64,000 nt of DNA from Bacteroidota bacterium (GTDB lineage Bacteria; Bacteroidota; Bacteroidia; Chitinophagales; Chitinophagaceae). Positions 36,380 through 46,358 of the stretch are shown one piece after another. A model generated the notes under the pieces. That model made no database searches, was not told the origin of the DNA, and worked only from the letters and a program-made list of their open reading frames with translations. The position numbers were made by a program, and so were the translations under genes. Every line of letters begins with the position of its first letter. The first letter of the stretch is position 1. The DNA is taken from NCBI GenBank assembly GCA_013286315.1, contig JABDFX010000008.1:1-64000 (forward strand). Reading direction: 5' to 3'.

Positions 36380-36763
36380 ATGAATAAAATAATCCTGCTT
36401 TTATTTTTGCTGACGATTTCCATTCACGGCAACAGTCAGTTGAAGGCTCAGATAGACAAAAAGTCAAAGGAGTTCACCATTAATCCCAGTTCCGATCCCA
36501 AGGCCGAATATAAAATATTTGGCTATCAGTTTCCCAACGCTACCACTAAGCTGATGATCTGTTTTTCTTCCTATAGATATGATGTTACTGAAAACGTAAA
36601 CAAATGCCCGCTGGGGGCATATTTTGATTCAGGTCGTATGAAAGAAGGGGACAGGATCGTGTACCTGGGCAATGTCGGTACATTTGGGAAGATGAACTTT
36701 ATATCGGCAAATGGTACAAAGACGCTTTTTTACGTTCCGAAAACAAGTTTCGTCATTAAATAA
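36380..36763 (+). CDS. Small secreted protein of unknown function
   Basis: 127 residues starting at MNKIILLLFLLTISIHGNSQ, a complete signal peptide; a longer reading from 36317 would put 21 residues before it and is rejected. The mature part has beta-strand character (EFTINPSSDPKAEYKIFGY, DRIVYLGNVGTFGKMNFIS) and two cysteines spaced apart (C near 62 and 77). No family is recognised. Confidence 0.6.
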   Translation: MNKIILLLFLLTISIHGNSQLKAQIDKKSKEFTINPSSDPKAEYKIFGYQFPNATTKLMICFSSYRYDVTENVNKCPLGAYFDSGRMKEGDRIVYLGNVGTFGKMNFISANGTKTLFYVPKTSFVIK

Positions 36764-36862
36764 TCCAGACTTCCCTTCCGGAATTTTTATTTCTCCCGAA
36801 AGCAACAATTCCCTGCAACAATTTCCCTGCTTTGTCCCTCCTTCAGATAACTATTATAGTGC

Positions 36863-36901
36863 CGGATCGATTATCGTACACACCTGTATCGTTAGCGGAC
36901 A
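36863..36901. promoter_or_regulatory. Two tandem dyad-like sites upstream of the ABC permease
   Basis: CGGATCG-ATTAT-CGTACA (36863-36880) and TGTATCG-TTAG-CGGACA (36885-36901) share the layout nGnATCG-N4/5-CGnACA and lie 122 bases before the permease start. This could be an operator for a dimeric regulator. Seen in one place only, so tentative. Confidence 0.3.
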
Positions 36902-37022
36902 TTTATTTGGATGGCGAATTGCAATAAATTGATTCTTAGCTTTTTGTATTTCGGTACTCTTTTTAGTGATAAATCCAGTGATTTCTTAGTAACATTTTCC
37001 CCCGGATGCTTAATTCCATGTT

Positions 37023-39458
37023 ATGATAAAAAATTACCTCAAGATCGCCTGGCGTAACCTGATGAAGTATAAATATATTTCATTCATTAATTTATTCGGT
37101 TTAACAGTTGGTCTCACCTGCTGCCTGCTCATCATGACCTATATCATCAACGAATTAAGTTATGACAGGTATAATAAAAATGGAGAAAACACCTACCGTG
37201 TTACCAGGAGTTTTAATAACGCTGAAGGAGTCGTTTCGCTTACGCTGAGTACGGTGGCTCCTCCCTTTGGGTATTATTTCCCGACGGATTTTCCTGAAAT
37301 AAAAAAAATGACAAGGCTGATCGATAATGGCACCACACCTATAAAGTACAAGGATAAACTCCTGAATGAGTCCGATGTGTATTTTGCAGATGAAAACTTA
37401 TTTCAGGTTTTTACACTTGACATATTAAAAGGCGATCCGAAGACGGCATTAAGGGATCCGTTTTCTGTCATGCTCAGTGAGGAAACGGCCAGGAAATATT
37501 TCGGGAACGAAGATCCGATGAACAAAGTACTCAGGGCCAATAGTCAGTTTGACATAAAAGTGACCGGAGTCTACAAAGGGTTTCCGGCAAATTCGCATAT
37601 GCATCCGGGTATGTTGGTTTCGTTCTCCACCTTGAATGATCCGAATGTTTATGGAGCGGAAAATATGCGAACCAACTGGGGTAATAATTCCTTCTTCACT
37701 TTTTTTGTTTTACCTGATCACTTCAATCCGAAAAATTTAATAGATCGGTTCCCTGCTTTCGTAGACCGCCGTATGGATCATAAAATTTATAATGGAGATC
37801 TGCCCTCAAAATATACGAAGCTGGGTTTACAAAAATTAACCGATATCCACCTGTATTCGCATACGGATTATGAAGCGGAGCCGAATGGAGATATCAGCCG
37901 CGTATATATTTTTTCCATTATCGCATTGTTTATATTACTAATTGCCTGCATAAATTACATGAATCTGTCGACAGCCAGGTCTGCATTAAGAGCCAGGGAA
38001 ATTGGCATCCGGAAAGTGGTTGGTGCAAGAAAGAAAGAATTGATTTTTCAATTTCTCAGCGAGTCTGTATTAGTATCCTGGGCGGCCATCATTATCTCTT
38101 TTGTTCTTTTATATTTTTCGCTGCCATGGTTAAATAATATTTCAAAACAAAACCTGAATGTGCAAATATTGTTGAAGTGGCAGATTTTGATTCCCATTTT
38201 TTTAACGCCCTTTGTGGTGGGAATTTTATCCGGACTATATCCGGCACTGTTCATGTCGTCTTTTCAGCCTGTCAAAACCCTGAAGGGACTATTCAAAGTT
38301 GGAGCAGGTAATATTTCTTTCAGAAAAGTTTTGGTCGTTGCCCAATTTTCCATTTCCATCATACTGATCATTACTACTATCATTGTGTTCCAGCAGCTGC
38401 GTTATCTGCAACAAACTTCGCTGGGATATGATAAGGAGCATATCATTACAATCCCATATAATAATTTTCTCAATACATCCTATGAGGCATTCAGAAATGA
38501 CCTGCTGAAAAATTCAGATATAAAGGATGTTGCCCGTTCTTCGCGGATCCCAACCGGCAGGCTGCTGGATGCCATGGGCGCTTCCACCAATGCGGGCGAC
38601 TCCCTGCGTCCCGTCACCGCTACGATAAAATATGTGGCATCTGATTATGATTTTGTTCCGACATATGGTATAAAAATCATTGCAGGCCGGAATTTCTCAC
38701 GCACGTATGGAACAGATACCTCGAATTTTTTATTGAATGAATCGGCCGTTAGCGCGGTCGGCTGGAAATCACCCGCCGAAGCAATCGGGAAGGATTTCAA
38801 ATATGGATTTATAAAGGGTAAAGTGATTGGCGTAATGAGGGACTTTCATTTTGAATCGCTGCGGCAGAAAATAGTACCGTTCGTTCTAATCAATCCGGCT
38901 ACCAGTGCGAATCAATCCTTCTTTAACAGTCTGTCTTTAAAAGTAAGTGGACATAATGTGGCGGGGACGCTGGCAGTCGTTGAAAAAACCTGGCGCCAAT
39001 ACCTTCCGGAAATACCCTATCAGTATACTTTTCTGGATGAGAATTTTGCCAACCTGTATGAGTCGGAACAACGTCAGGGTACTTTATTCACCGTGTTTGC
39101 CTGTATCGCTATTGTTATCGCCTGCCTTGGATTATTCGGACTTTCTGCCTTTGCAATTACGCAGCGGGTTAAAGAAATTGGTGTGCGGCGAGTATTGGGT
39201 GCCAAAGTAAATACCATCGTCACTCTTTTATCAAAAGACTTTTTAAAACTCGTTTTAATAGCGTCACTTATTGCATTCCCGGTTGCATGGTATGCCATGT
39301 CGAACTGGCTCGAGGATTTTGCTTACAGGACCAGCATTCAATGGTGGGTATTTATTCTGTCAGCTATCCTGGCGCTGATTGTCGCCCTGGGTACGATTAG
39401 TTACCATGCAATAAAAGCTGCTGTCGCGAACCCGGTAACCAGTCTCCGTTCTGAATAA
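37023..39458 (+). CDS. FtsX/MacB-type ABC transporter permease (large, two FtsX domains)
   Basis: 811 residues. The N-terminal MIKNYLKIAWRNLMKYKYIS and helix 1 are followed by a MacB-type periplasmic domain, an FtsX domain (three helices near 288-400, with IACINYMNLSTARSALRARE), a second periplasmic domain and a second FtsX domain (about 680-800, GLFGLSAFAITQRVKEIGVR). These permeases pair with a LolD/MacB-type ATPase, absent here. Bacteroidota genomes hold many such orphan copies; peptide or lipoprotein export is a family-level guess. Confidence 0.92.
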   Translation: MIKNYLKIAWRNLMKYKYISFINLFGLTVGLTCCLLIMTYIINELSYDRYNKNGENTYRVTRSFNNAEGVVSLTLSTVAPPFGYYFPTDFPEIKKMTRLIDNGTTPIKYKDKLLNESDVYFADENLFQVFTLDILKGDPKTALRDPFSVMLSEETARKYFGNEDPMNKVLRANSQFDIKVTGVYKGFPANSHMHPGMLVSFSTLNDPNVYGAENMRTNWGNNSFFTFFVLPDHFNPKNLIDRFPAFVDRRMDHKIYNGDLPSKYTKLGLQKLTDIHLYSHTDYEAEPNGDISRVYIFSIIALFILLIACINYMNLSTARSALRAREIGIRKVVGARKKELIFQFLSESVLVSWAAIIISFVLLYFSLPWLNNISKQNLNVQILLKWQILIPIFLTPFVVGILSGLYPALFMSSFQPVKTLKGLFKVGAGNISFRKVLVVAQFSISIILIITTIIVFQQLRYLQQTSLGYDKEHIITIPYNNFLNTSYEAFRNDLLKNSDIKDVARSSRIPTGRLLDAMGASTNAGDSLRPVTATIKYVASDYDFVPTYGIKIIAGRNFSRTYGTDTSNFLLNESAVSAVGWKSPAEAIGKDFKYGFIKGKVIGVMRDFHFESLRQKIVPFVLINPATSANQSFFNSLSLKVSGHNVAGTLAVVEKTWRQYLPEIPYQYTFLDENFANLYESEQRQGTLFTVFACIAIVIACLGLFGLSAFAITQRVKEIGVRRVLGAKVNTIVTLLSKDFLKLVLIASLIAFPVAWYAMSNWLEDFAYRTSIQWWVFILSAILALIVALGTISYHAIKAAVANPVTSLRSE

Positions 39459-39476
39459 ATCCATGTGCAATGTAAA

Positions 39477-40643
39477 TTAAGGCCAGTAAGACGGCTTTAA
39501 TGGACTACCGCCATTATACGCGCAATCGACGCAGAGATTGGTGGAATAAAAGTAAACTGGTCCGGGATTCATTTTGGCCGTATCGATTCCCTGGCCAATC
39601 AGACTGTTACCATATGGCCCTCCGGGGGGCTGGAAATCAATTGAAATCAACCCCAAAGCTTCAGATCTCAGGATACATTTGCCATAATATGGTTGGTAAT
39701 TCCATGCAATCAGGTCGTTCTTATTAATGAAAATTCTCTGTTGCTGAAGAGTTGTAAAACTAATAAAACCAATACATTTTACGTCGGGGTTGTTCATACA
39801 TTGTATGTTTCCCAGTTCTGAAAAGGGTTGCAAATCAAACAGGGTTCCGAGTTGTTCAGTATTTTTTTTCAGGTTTGTCCAATAGTTGAACCCATCTACA
39901 GTAATTGCATATTGTTTAATCAGGGTGCTATATAGTGCGGAAAGCTTGATGGATCCTGTCGGAATAAAAGCAGCTTCATACTTATACACAATATCACTGG
40001 ATAATTTTGCAGTTGATGTTACCTCTATATTCGTGGAATTGTGGTATTGATAACATCTGTAAATTTGATTTGCCAGACTTCTTGGAATAATATTATTTTC
40101 ATTTATATAAATCAGAAAGGAATCAAAATCGGAAAGATATTCCCATGTTTCCGAGTATTCGTAGCGGTAATACCTGGTATTATTGGTTGGATCATGCGTG
40201 TTTACATAGATATGGACACCGGCAGAGTCCTGAACCCAATACAGGGAATCCATCGGCGGACTTGGATGAATATTATTCAGTTCTGACCGAAACTCATTCC
40301 CGTCACCGGTAATTATTTTCAACTGGTATTGCTGGGAATTATCCAGTAGAAGTTGATCTGCTTCATATTGACCATTCCCCAATTCGGTCAGCGGGTACTC
40401 CACACCCGATTTGCCTAACACAGAAACGCGGGCATTCAATTCTTTAATCTGGGGTGCAGTATCAGTTAGTGACTTCGTGCGCGAAAGGGTAATTTTACTT
40501 GAGTCATTCCCACTGAAAATTATTCCGTCTACTACGAGCAGGAATGGATTGTTCTTAACAGTAGGAGGATTATATACTTCCTTGCAATTCAATGAAGTAA
40601 TAATCAAAATAAAAAAAAACAATATATATTTTAGACTCCTCAT
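39477..40643 (-). CDS. DUF4249 lipoprotein
   Basis: 388 residues from the ATG at 40643, which gives the lipoprotein signal MRSLKYILFFFILIITSLNC (Cys20). Family features: FLLVVDGIIFSGNDSSKITLSR, the N-terminal beta-domain, and DGFNYWTNLKKNTEQLGTLF. The C-terminus has a Cys-x2-Cys (NLCVDCAYNGG). DUF4249 proteins normally sit next to a TonB-dependent receptor; none adjoins this one. It converges with the permease gene. Confidence 0.82.
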   Translation of the reverse strand: MRSLKYILFFFILIITSLNCKEVYNPPTVKNNPFLLVVDGIIFSGNDSSKITLSRTKSLTDTAPQIKELNARVSVLGKSGVEYPLTELGNGQYEADQLLLDNSQQYQLKIITGDGNEFRSELNNIHPSPPMDSLYWVQDSAGVHIYVNTHDPTNNTRYYRYEYSETWEYLSDFDSFLIYINENNIIPRSLANQIYRCYQYHNSTNIEVTSTAKLSSDIVYKYEAAFIPTGSIKLSALYSTLIKQYAITVDGFNYWTNLKKNTEQLGTLFDLQPFSELGNIQCMNNPDVKCIGFISFTTLQQQRIFINKNDLIAWNYQPYYGKCILRSEALGLISIDFQPPGGPYGNSLIGQGIDTAKMNPGPVYFYSTNLCVDCAYNGGSPLKPSYWP

Positions 40644-40862
40644 CCAGAACAATATTCGGGATTCCGCCGGGGCAATACTTTAAGTCACTAAATATCCACG
40701 ATCAGGTTGTTTCACCTTTTAAAGCCACTCTTTCATTCTTGCTATTGGTCAAATCACAACCTTTTTGATGTAAATTACGTAGTATTAACCTGTTCCACTC
40801 ACCTCGTATTCCTTTCTTCTAAGCCCGGGACTCAATAATTAACTGAAACAATACGCCGTTTG

Positions 40863-43313
40863 ATGAAGTACAGGATGGCTGTTTTGATAATGCTGATTTG
40901 CTTTCGGTCATACTCCCAAACGCAAACCTGTCCCATTAACATCAATTTTGCTACGGGTAATCTCACGCACTGGTATGCATATACAGGTAATAATGCCAAT
41001 GGGAATGGAGAATCAGCTATAAAGAAAAGGTATGATTCCACAGTTACAGCTCCGAATGGTACCATTGGTGCATCCATTTTTACTGAATACGGATTGCCTT
41101 CCAGAAATGGAATTCAGGTTATCACCATCAGATCAAACGATGTTTTTGGTGGATTCCCAACTATTCCAACACTGAATGGGTATAATTATGGTTACTCCAT
41201 TCTGCTGGGTTCTACAGCTATTTCAAGGAATGGCGGTCCAAATGGCACCGGTGCCGGTGGTTATATTCGCGGGGTAAGTTATGGTATTCATGTTCCTCCG
41301 GGTCCGTCTACAGAACCTTATACCATGACATACGCTTATGCCATGGTGCTGGAAAATGGAACACATATGTCCAGTCAGCAGCCTTATATATCGGTTACTC
41401 TCAAAACCTCGGAAGGTGTGATCACTTGTGCTTCTCCAAATTATTTACTGCCCACTTTCGGTAGTTCGGGCCCATTTGGAAATAATAAAGGACTTACACT
41501 GGACAGTGCAACGGCTAAAAGAAATGGCTTTAAAGTAAGTCCCGTGCCTTCCCCTAACGAAGACCCGGGGCCAAACGGTGGCGGTAGCGGACAATACTTA
41601 CAGGATGTGTGGACAAAGGGCTGGACTGAAGTTACCTATGACCTCTCACCTTACAGAGGACAGGACGTGAGCCTGACTTTTGAAGCTGATAATTGTGTGC
41701 CGGGAGGCCATTTTGCTTATGGGTATATCGCAATCCGGAATATTTGCGGCGGTCTGGTAATTAGCGGTGACTCTCTTGTTTGCAATAACTCTGTAGAAAC
41801 CTATTCTGTACCTACCCTGGCAGGAGCAACTTATAACTGGTCAATCCCGGGAGACTGGACAATGCTTTCCGGTGATACTTCCAATATCATTCAGGTCAAG
41901 GCATCGGTAAATGGAGGCTCTGTTACCGTACATGAGAAAAATAGTTGTGCCGACCTGCTGGATACGATTCAAATTAAAACCCTTCCTGCACCAGTCGGGG
42001 GAACACTTCAGGGCTCTTCCACAGTTTGCGCTGGGGAAAACAGCACCCTGTTAACTCTGTCGAATTATTCAGGTGCCATAAAAAACTGGCTTTCTTCAAC
42101 CGACGGGAGTACATGGGCGGTGATTCCCGATACCGACCCTCAGTACACAGCCCAGAACCTGAGCGATTCAATTATATACAGGGTTGAAGTTGGCAAGGGA
42201 GATGTATGTCCGTCAGATACCAGTACGCAGGCGCTCGTAGCCGTTGATCAAAAATCAGTGGGTGGACAAATTACACCCCTCGAGTCTACTTTATGTTTGG
42301 GCCAGTCTGCCGGAGAAATTCTGACTCTGTCGGGTAATACCGGTTCGGTTGTAAACTGGCAATATTCTACAGATGGAGCAAATTGGACAAATTTCACACC
42401 CGTTGTGAATACCCAAACAAATACGGTGAAAGATATTATAGTATCCACGCAATATCGTTTGATAGATAAAAATGGCGTTTGTCCGGAAGATACAAGTTCA
42501 GTCGCCAGCATACTTTTCGATCCTGTTTCATTTCCCCAGGCCACAGCGTATCCTGCTGATACAACGATCTGTTACGGGACCATTGCTTCGCTGAATGCCA
42601 GTATTCAAACCGGAACAAGTTATACATGGGAGCCTGTTTCAATCGGCAACAGCGATATAAAAACAACGCCGATTAATCTTGTTAACCAGGTTTCACCGTC
42701 AACTACAACAGATTATATTTTACGGATCTTAAATGAGGGATGCCCGAATCCATTACTGGATACCTTCCATATAGCTGTGCTTGCACCTGTGATCGTGGAT
42801 GCCGGAAGGGATACTTCCGTTGTCGCGGGACAGCCTTTACAATTTAACGCTTCGTCCAGTGATCCGGGTCCTGATACGTACTCCTGGTCGCCGGTTATTG
42901 AACTTAATAATCCTTTGATTCCGGATCCCCTGGCGACTTATACAATGGAAGACAATATTATCCGGTATGCCGTCACCGCAACAACCGCATTTGGATGTAC
43001 GGGTGTGGGATATATTACAGTGAAAATTTTTAAAACAAAACCGGACATATTCGTGCCGAATGCATTTACGCCCGGAGGGACTGTCAATATCATATTTCGT
43101 CCGATACCGGTCGGCATAGCATCACTGCATTATTTCAGAATTTATAACAGGCTCGGTCAGTTAGTATATAACACATCAGCCATCGGTAGTGGTTGGGATG
43201 GAAGACTGAATGGTTCTCCTCAGGCTTCCGGAGGTTATGTCTGGATGGTACAGGGAACCGATTATCTGGGAAATACCATTACAAAAAGCGGTACAATGGT
43301 TCTGGTCAGATAA
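40863..43313 (+). CDS. Large secreted protein with gliding-motility/CHU_C C-terminal T9SS domain
   Basis: 816 residues with a signal peptide (MKYRMAVLIMLICFRSYSQ). The N-terminal ~290 residues form a beta-rich domain. Ig/PKD-like repeats follow (ATYNWSIPGDWTMLSGDT; NYSGAIKNWLSSTDGSTW; VVNWQYSTDGANWTNF). The last ~90 residues are the type B T9SS sorting domain (DIFVPNAFTPGG, FRIYNRLGQLVYN, GWDGRLNGSPQASGGYVW). It is secreted to the cell surface; adhesin-like role inferred. A TTG three bases upstream (40860) is a possible alternative start. Confidence 0.9.
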   Translation: MKYRMAVLIMLICFRSYSQTQTCPININFATGNLTHWYAYTGNNANGNGESAIKKRYDSTVTAPNGTIGASIFTEYGLPSRNGIQVITIRSNDVFGGFPTIPTLNGYNYGYSILLGSTAISRNGGPNGTGAGGYIRGVSYGIHVPPGPSTEPYTMTYAYAMVLENGTHMSSQQPYISVTLKTSEGVITCASPNYLLPTFGSSGPFGNNKGLTLDSATAKRNGFKVSPVPSPNEDPGPNGGGSGQYLQDVWTKGWTEVTYDLSPYRGQDVSLTFEADNCVPGGHFAYGYIAIRNICGGLVISGDSLVCNNSVETYSVPTLAGATYNWSIPGDWTMLSGDTSNIIQVKASVNGGSVTVHEKNSCADLLDTIQIKTLPAPVGGTLQGSSTVCAGENSTLLTLSNYSGAIKNWLSSTDGSTWAVIPDTDPQYTAQNLSDSIIYRVEVGKGDVCPSDTSTQALVAVDQKSVGGQITPLESTLCLGQSAGEILTLSGNTGSVVNWQYSTDGANWTNFTPVVNTQTNTVKDIIVSTQYRLIDKNGVCPEDTSSVASILFDPVSFPQATAYPADTTICYGTIASLNASIQTGTSYTWEPVSIGNSDIKTTPINLVNQVSPSTTTDYILRILNEGCPNPLLDTFHIAVLAPVIVDAGRDTSVVAGQPLQFNASSSDPGPDTYSWSPVIELNNPLIPDPLATYTMEDNIIRYAVTATTAFGCTGVGYITVKIFKTKPDIFVPNAFTPGGTVNIIFRPIPVGIASLHYFRIYNRLGQLVYNTSAIGSGWDGRLNGSPQASGGYVWMVQGTDYLGNTITKSGTMVLVR

Positions 43314-43425
43314 ATTAATGAAATGAATCGAGTCTGATAATCGGATTGCCCATCATTTTATTCCTGCGCATGCCGCGAAGCAAAGGTTCTTATGAAGAAT
43401 TTCAGTATGACTAAAACCAATTTTT

Positions 43426-43518
43426 TCATGAGTGATCGAACCGGGCTTTGATTTCTGCTATGGTTGATTTGTTCTTCATCATATCGTCGAATTGTTTGGA
43501 TTGAATTAGGGCCTTATT
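43426..43518 (-). pseudogene. Possible remnant of a gene 3' end
   Basis: The minus strand reads 31 open codons ending at a TGA (43426-43428), with a protein-like C-terminus (IQSKQFDDMMKNKSTIAEIK then ARFDHS) and a TAG just before. It has no start and no continuation upstream. Codon use and composition look coding. The parent family is not recognised. Confidence 0.3.
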
Positions 43519-43576
43519 CTAGCGTTCATTATAAATCATTATTGATACATCGAAGCAGAGCCGAAAAATAAACATT

Positions 43577-44725
43577 CTAAATACGACGGTTCAGGATTCC
43601 TGTTGAAATCATTTTGCCGAGCCCGAAGGATGTTCGCCGGAGATTCGCAACTGTATGTGACATCGCGGATTCTAAATTTTCATACGACTGATTGATTGTC
43701 ATCAAAACATCGAAATAACGGTCAAGTTCAGTATTCGCTGTCAATGGTACCTGTCCTGCCAGGCCGATCACTTTAATATTTTTTTTCTTTGCCCTTCGGG
43801 CAACACCGTATGGGCCTTTGCCTTCCAATGTTTGAAGGTCGATGCTTCCTTCTCCTGTAATCAACAAATCAGTATTTTCCAGGGCCTTGTCAAACCCTGT
43901 CATATCGAGGAAATATTCTATTCCCTGCACGAGCCTGGCATTTAAATAAATATTTAGCCCAGCTGATATTCCACCACCTGCACCTCCGTGGCGAAGATTG
44001 TTCATGTCCGATCCTGTCTGGGAAAAGGAGAGATCCCTGAGCCTTGTAAGTGCGTTTTCCAATTGGATAACATTGAGTTCTGAAGCCCCTTTTTGCGGTC
44101 CAAATATAGACGCCGCTCCATTTTTCCCCAGCAGGAAATTGTCAACGTCACAGAGAATGATGAACCTGGTATCAAAAATCCTTTTGTCAATTCCGGAGAA
44201 ATCGATGGTTTCCAGGTCAGTCAGACTTTCGGGCAGGCCTTTCAGTTCATTTTTCGATCGGTCCAGAAAGCGCACTCCTATTGCCTGGAGTGCGCCGCAA
44301 CCACCGTCAATAGTCGCGCTGCCTCCAACGCCCAGGATAATTTTTCTCGCTCCCCGGTTTAATGCCGCACAGATTAGTTCGCCACAACCAAAAGAGGTTG
44401 CATGCAAAGGATCAAATTCTTTTTGCTGCAAAAGTTTCAGTCCGGATACGTTAGCCATTTCTATGACCGCCGTTTTACCATCGTCAATGAAACCAACAGA
44501 GGTTTTGATTTTTCTTCCCAGAGGATCATTTGCATGCACGTCAATAAAAAAACCGCCCAGGTTGTTCACGATCAGTGATGCCGTTCCGTCACCCCCGTCT
44601 CCGACAGGAAAACATGCCATGCTACAGATCAGCCCGCTGTCCAGTAATCCTTCACGAATCGCTTTTGCTGCGTCGGGAGCAGAAAGACTGTTCTTAAAGG
44701 CATTGGGCGCAATGAGAATGTGCAT
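43577..44725 (-). CDS. Glycerate kinase (GckA/GarK-type, PF02595)
   Basis: 382 residues. Opens with ILIAPNAFKNSLSAPDAAKAI, then FPVGDGGDGTASLI, GGSATIDGGCGALQAIGV and DLLITGEGSIDLQTLEGKGP, all family signatures. It phosphorylates glycerate to a phosphoglycerate in the cytoplasm. It is divergent from the beta-hydroxyacid dehydrogenase-type gene at 44807 with 81 bases between starts; together they could funnel tartronate semialdehyde or glycerate into glycolysis, but see the caveat there. Confidence 0.93.
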   Translation of the reverse strand: MHILIAPNAFKNSLSAPDAAKAIREGLLDSGLICSMACFPVGDGGDGTASLIVNNLGGFFIDVHANDPLGRKIKTSVGFIDDGKTAVIEMANVSGLKLLQQKEFDPLHATSFGCGELICAALNRGARKIILGVGGSATIDGGCGALQAIGVRFLDRSKNELKGLPESLTDLETIDFSGIDKRIFDTRFIILCDVDNFLLGKNGAASIFGPQKGASELNVIQLENALTRLRDLSFSQTGSDMNNLRHGGAGGGISAGLNIYLNARLVQGIEYFLDMTGFDKALENTDLLITGEGSIDLQTLEGKGPYGVARRAKKKNIKVIGLAGQVPLTANTELDRYFDVLMTINQSYENLESAMSHTVANLRRTSFGLGKMISTGILNRRI

Positions 44726-44806
44726 GGGTTATTTCATGAATAAAGGTAATGGCTAAGCAAATAAATTTGAATCCTGTAATTTTGATGAAAGAAAACGAAG
44801 CAGAAC

Positions 44807-45655
44807 ATGATAGCATTTTTAGGAACTGGTCTCTTGGGGGCCAATTTTACCCGTGCACTCCTAAAGAAAGGAGAGAAAGTAAATGTTTGGAACAGAACTG
44901 CTGATAAAGCAAAAGCTCTGGAGGCTTACGGAGCCAGGGCCTTCGAACAGTTAACAGACGCCGTAAAAGGAGTAAGCCGCATTCATCTGACAGTTTCAGA
45001 TGATCAGGCCGTTGATGACGTTTTGGAAAAAGCAGCAGGCGGTTTTGATCCCGGTGTGATCATCATTGACCACACCACCACTTCTTCTCCGGGCGCCGCC
45101 AGACGTGCTGCTTACTGGAAAAAGAAAGGCTATACTTACATACATGCGCCTGTTTTTATGGGACCGCCGAATGCGCTGGAAGGTACCGGTGTCATGCTGG
45201 TATCCGGTGATCAGCAGGTGGTCAAAATACTGGAACCCGAATTGTCCCGAATGACCGGGAAATTGTGGAACCTCGGGGAGCTGCCCGAAAAAGCAGCTTC
45301 CATAAAGCTGTTGGGTAACCTCTTTCATATTTGTCTCACGGGGGGAGTTGCCGATATGCTTACGTTAGCGGGTTCATTGAATATACCTGCGCCGGAAATC
45401 GGAACCCTGTTGGAAGTACTCAATCCGGGTGTTGTGGCGCAGGGCCGGATAAAAAAGATTATCAGTAACACGTTTGATCAGCCTTCCTGGGAATTGAGTA
45501 TGGCCCGCAAGGATGCACGTCTGATGATCGAACAGGCAGATACAATTCATAAAACACTCATGGTCGTTCCGGCCGTTGCTAAAAAAATGGACGCCTGGCT
45601 GGGAAAAGGCCATGCGAAGGATGACTGGACAATCATTTCCAAAGACCCGGCTTAA
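44807..45655 (+). CDS. NAD(P)-dependent oxidoreductase, beta-hydroxyacid dehydrogenase/imine reductase superfamily
   Basis: 282 residues. The nucleotide-binding FLGTGLLGANF opens the protein, with WNRTADKAKAL after the second strand (Arg suggests NADPH). K167 and N171 (IKLLGN) are the catalytic Lys and Asn of the family. The substrate loop reads APVFMGPPNALEGTG where true 3-hydroxyisobutyrate or tartronate-semialdehyde reductases have an SGG, so the substrate probably differs. The helical C-terminal domain is complete. Confidence 0.85.
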   Translation: MIAFLGTGLLGANFTRALLKKGEKVNVWNRTADKAKALEAYGARAFEQLTDAVKGVSRIHLTVSDDQAVDDVLEKAAGGFDPGVIIIDHTTTSSPGAARRAAYWKKKGYTYIHAPVFMGPPNALEGTGVMLVSGDQQVVKILEPELSRMTGKLWNLGELPEKAASIKLLGNLFHICLTGGVADMLTLAGSLNIPAPEIGTLLEVLNPGVVAQGRIKKIISNTFDQPSWELSMARKDARLMIEQADTIHKTLMVVPAVAKKMDAWLGKGHAKDDWTIISKDPA

Positions 45656-45906
45656 GCCATACAGGTTATACATTAATTAATTATTATCTGCTCAGGCTGT
45701 TCCTTGAAAGTTAATTTTCCGGCAGGGTGCAACATTTATACTAACCGCTGCGTCTCATGAATATGAGACAATTATCTTCAGAAAGTCTTTTGGTTTTACT
45801 TGCCCGAGGGCAGGAAAACCATTTATCCAGGCCCCTGGTGTCAGGCAATGACCTTCGGGAGGCCTGCAACAGGCATTTCATTCGTAAATCATTATTTAAA
45901 TCGACT

Positions 45907-46347
45907 ATGAAAGAAATAGCAAGAAACCTGGAAAAGACACTCATGGATTTCTTACACACGGATTTATTATCGAAAAACTGGAATTACAAAGCAGGACCCA
46001 ATAAATGGTCAAAAAAGGAAATAATAGGGCATTTGATAGATAGTGCCCAGATAAATCTTCAGCGATTTGTAAGGTCTACTTATACGGAAAATTTTACGCT
46101 GACCTATGATCAGGTGGAATGGGTTGATGCGCAACATTATATTTCTGCAGATATTGAAGAATTACTGGAGCTATGGCGCCTGTTGAACAGACAGATCATT
46201 CGGGTATTGGTAAATTATCCCACGCACAGACTGCAGATTCAAAGTGATACGGGCAAAACGGCCGTTTGTTTTCATACCGTGGAGCATCTTGCGCAGGATT
46301 ATGTAAATCATTTGAATCATCACCTGAAATCTATAGAGCTGGTATAA
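45907..46347 (+). CDS. DinB family protein
   Basis: 146 residues from the ATG at 45907. DinB/YfiT-type four-helix bundle features: NYKAGPNKWSKKEIIGHLID (start-of-bundle WSxxEIxxHL), ISADIEELLELWRLL and the metal-ligand HTVEHLAQDYVNHLNHHL. It probably binds a divalent metal through the three His. Function is unknown; related proteins act as thiol transferases. An in-frame reading goes upstream to 45757, but its 50 residues do not resemble the family. Confidence 0.82.
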   Translation: MKEIARNLEKTLMDFLHTDLLSKNWNYKAGPNKWSKKEIIGHLIDSAQINLQRFVRSTYTENFTLTYDQVEWVDAQHYISADIEELLELWRLLNRQIIRVLVNYPTHRLQIQSDTGKTAVCFHTVEHLAQDYVNHLNHHLKSIELV

Positions 46348-46358
46348 AATTTCCGCAT

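Noticed and set aside
36219-36467. Longer start for the START-fold protein
   Set aside because: The extra 83 residues look like read-through of the divergent spacer and overlap the secreted gene at 36380; the family begins at the 36218-36224 ATGs.
45757-45906. N-terminal extension of the DinB protein (50 residues in frame)
   Set aside because: The extension has no DinB character, and the ATG at 45907 gives the standard family start.
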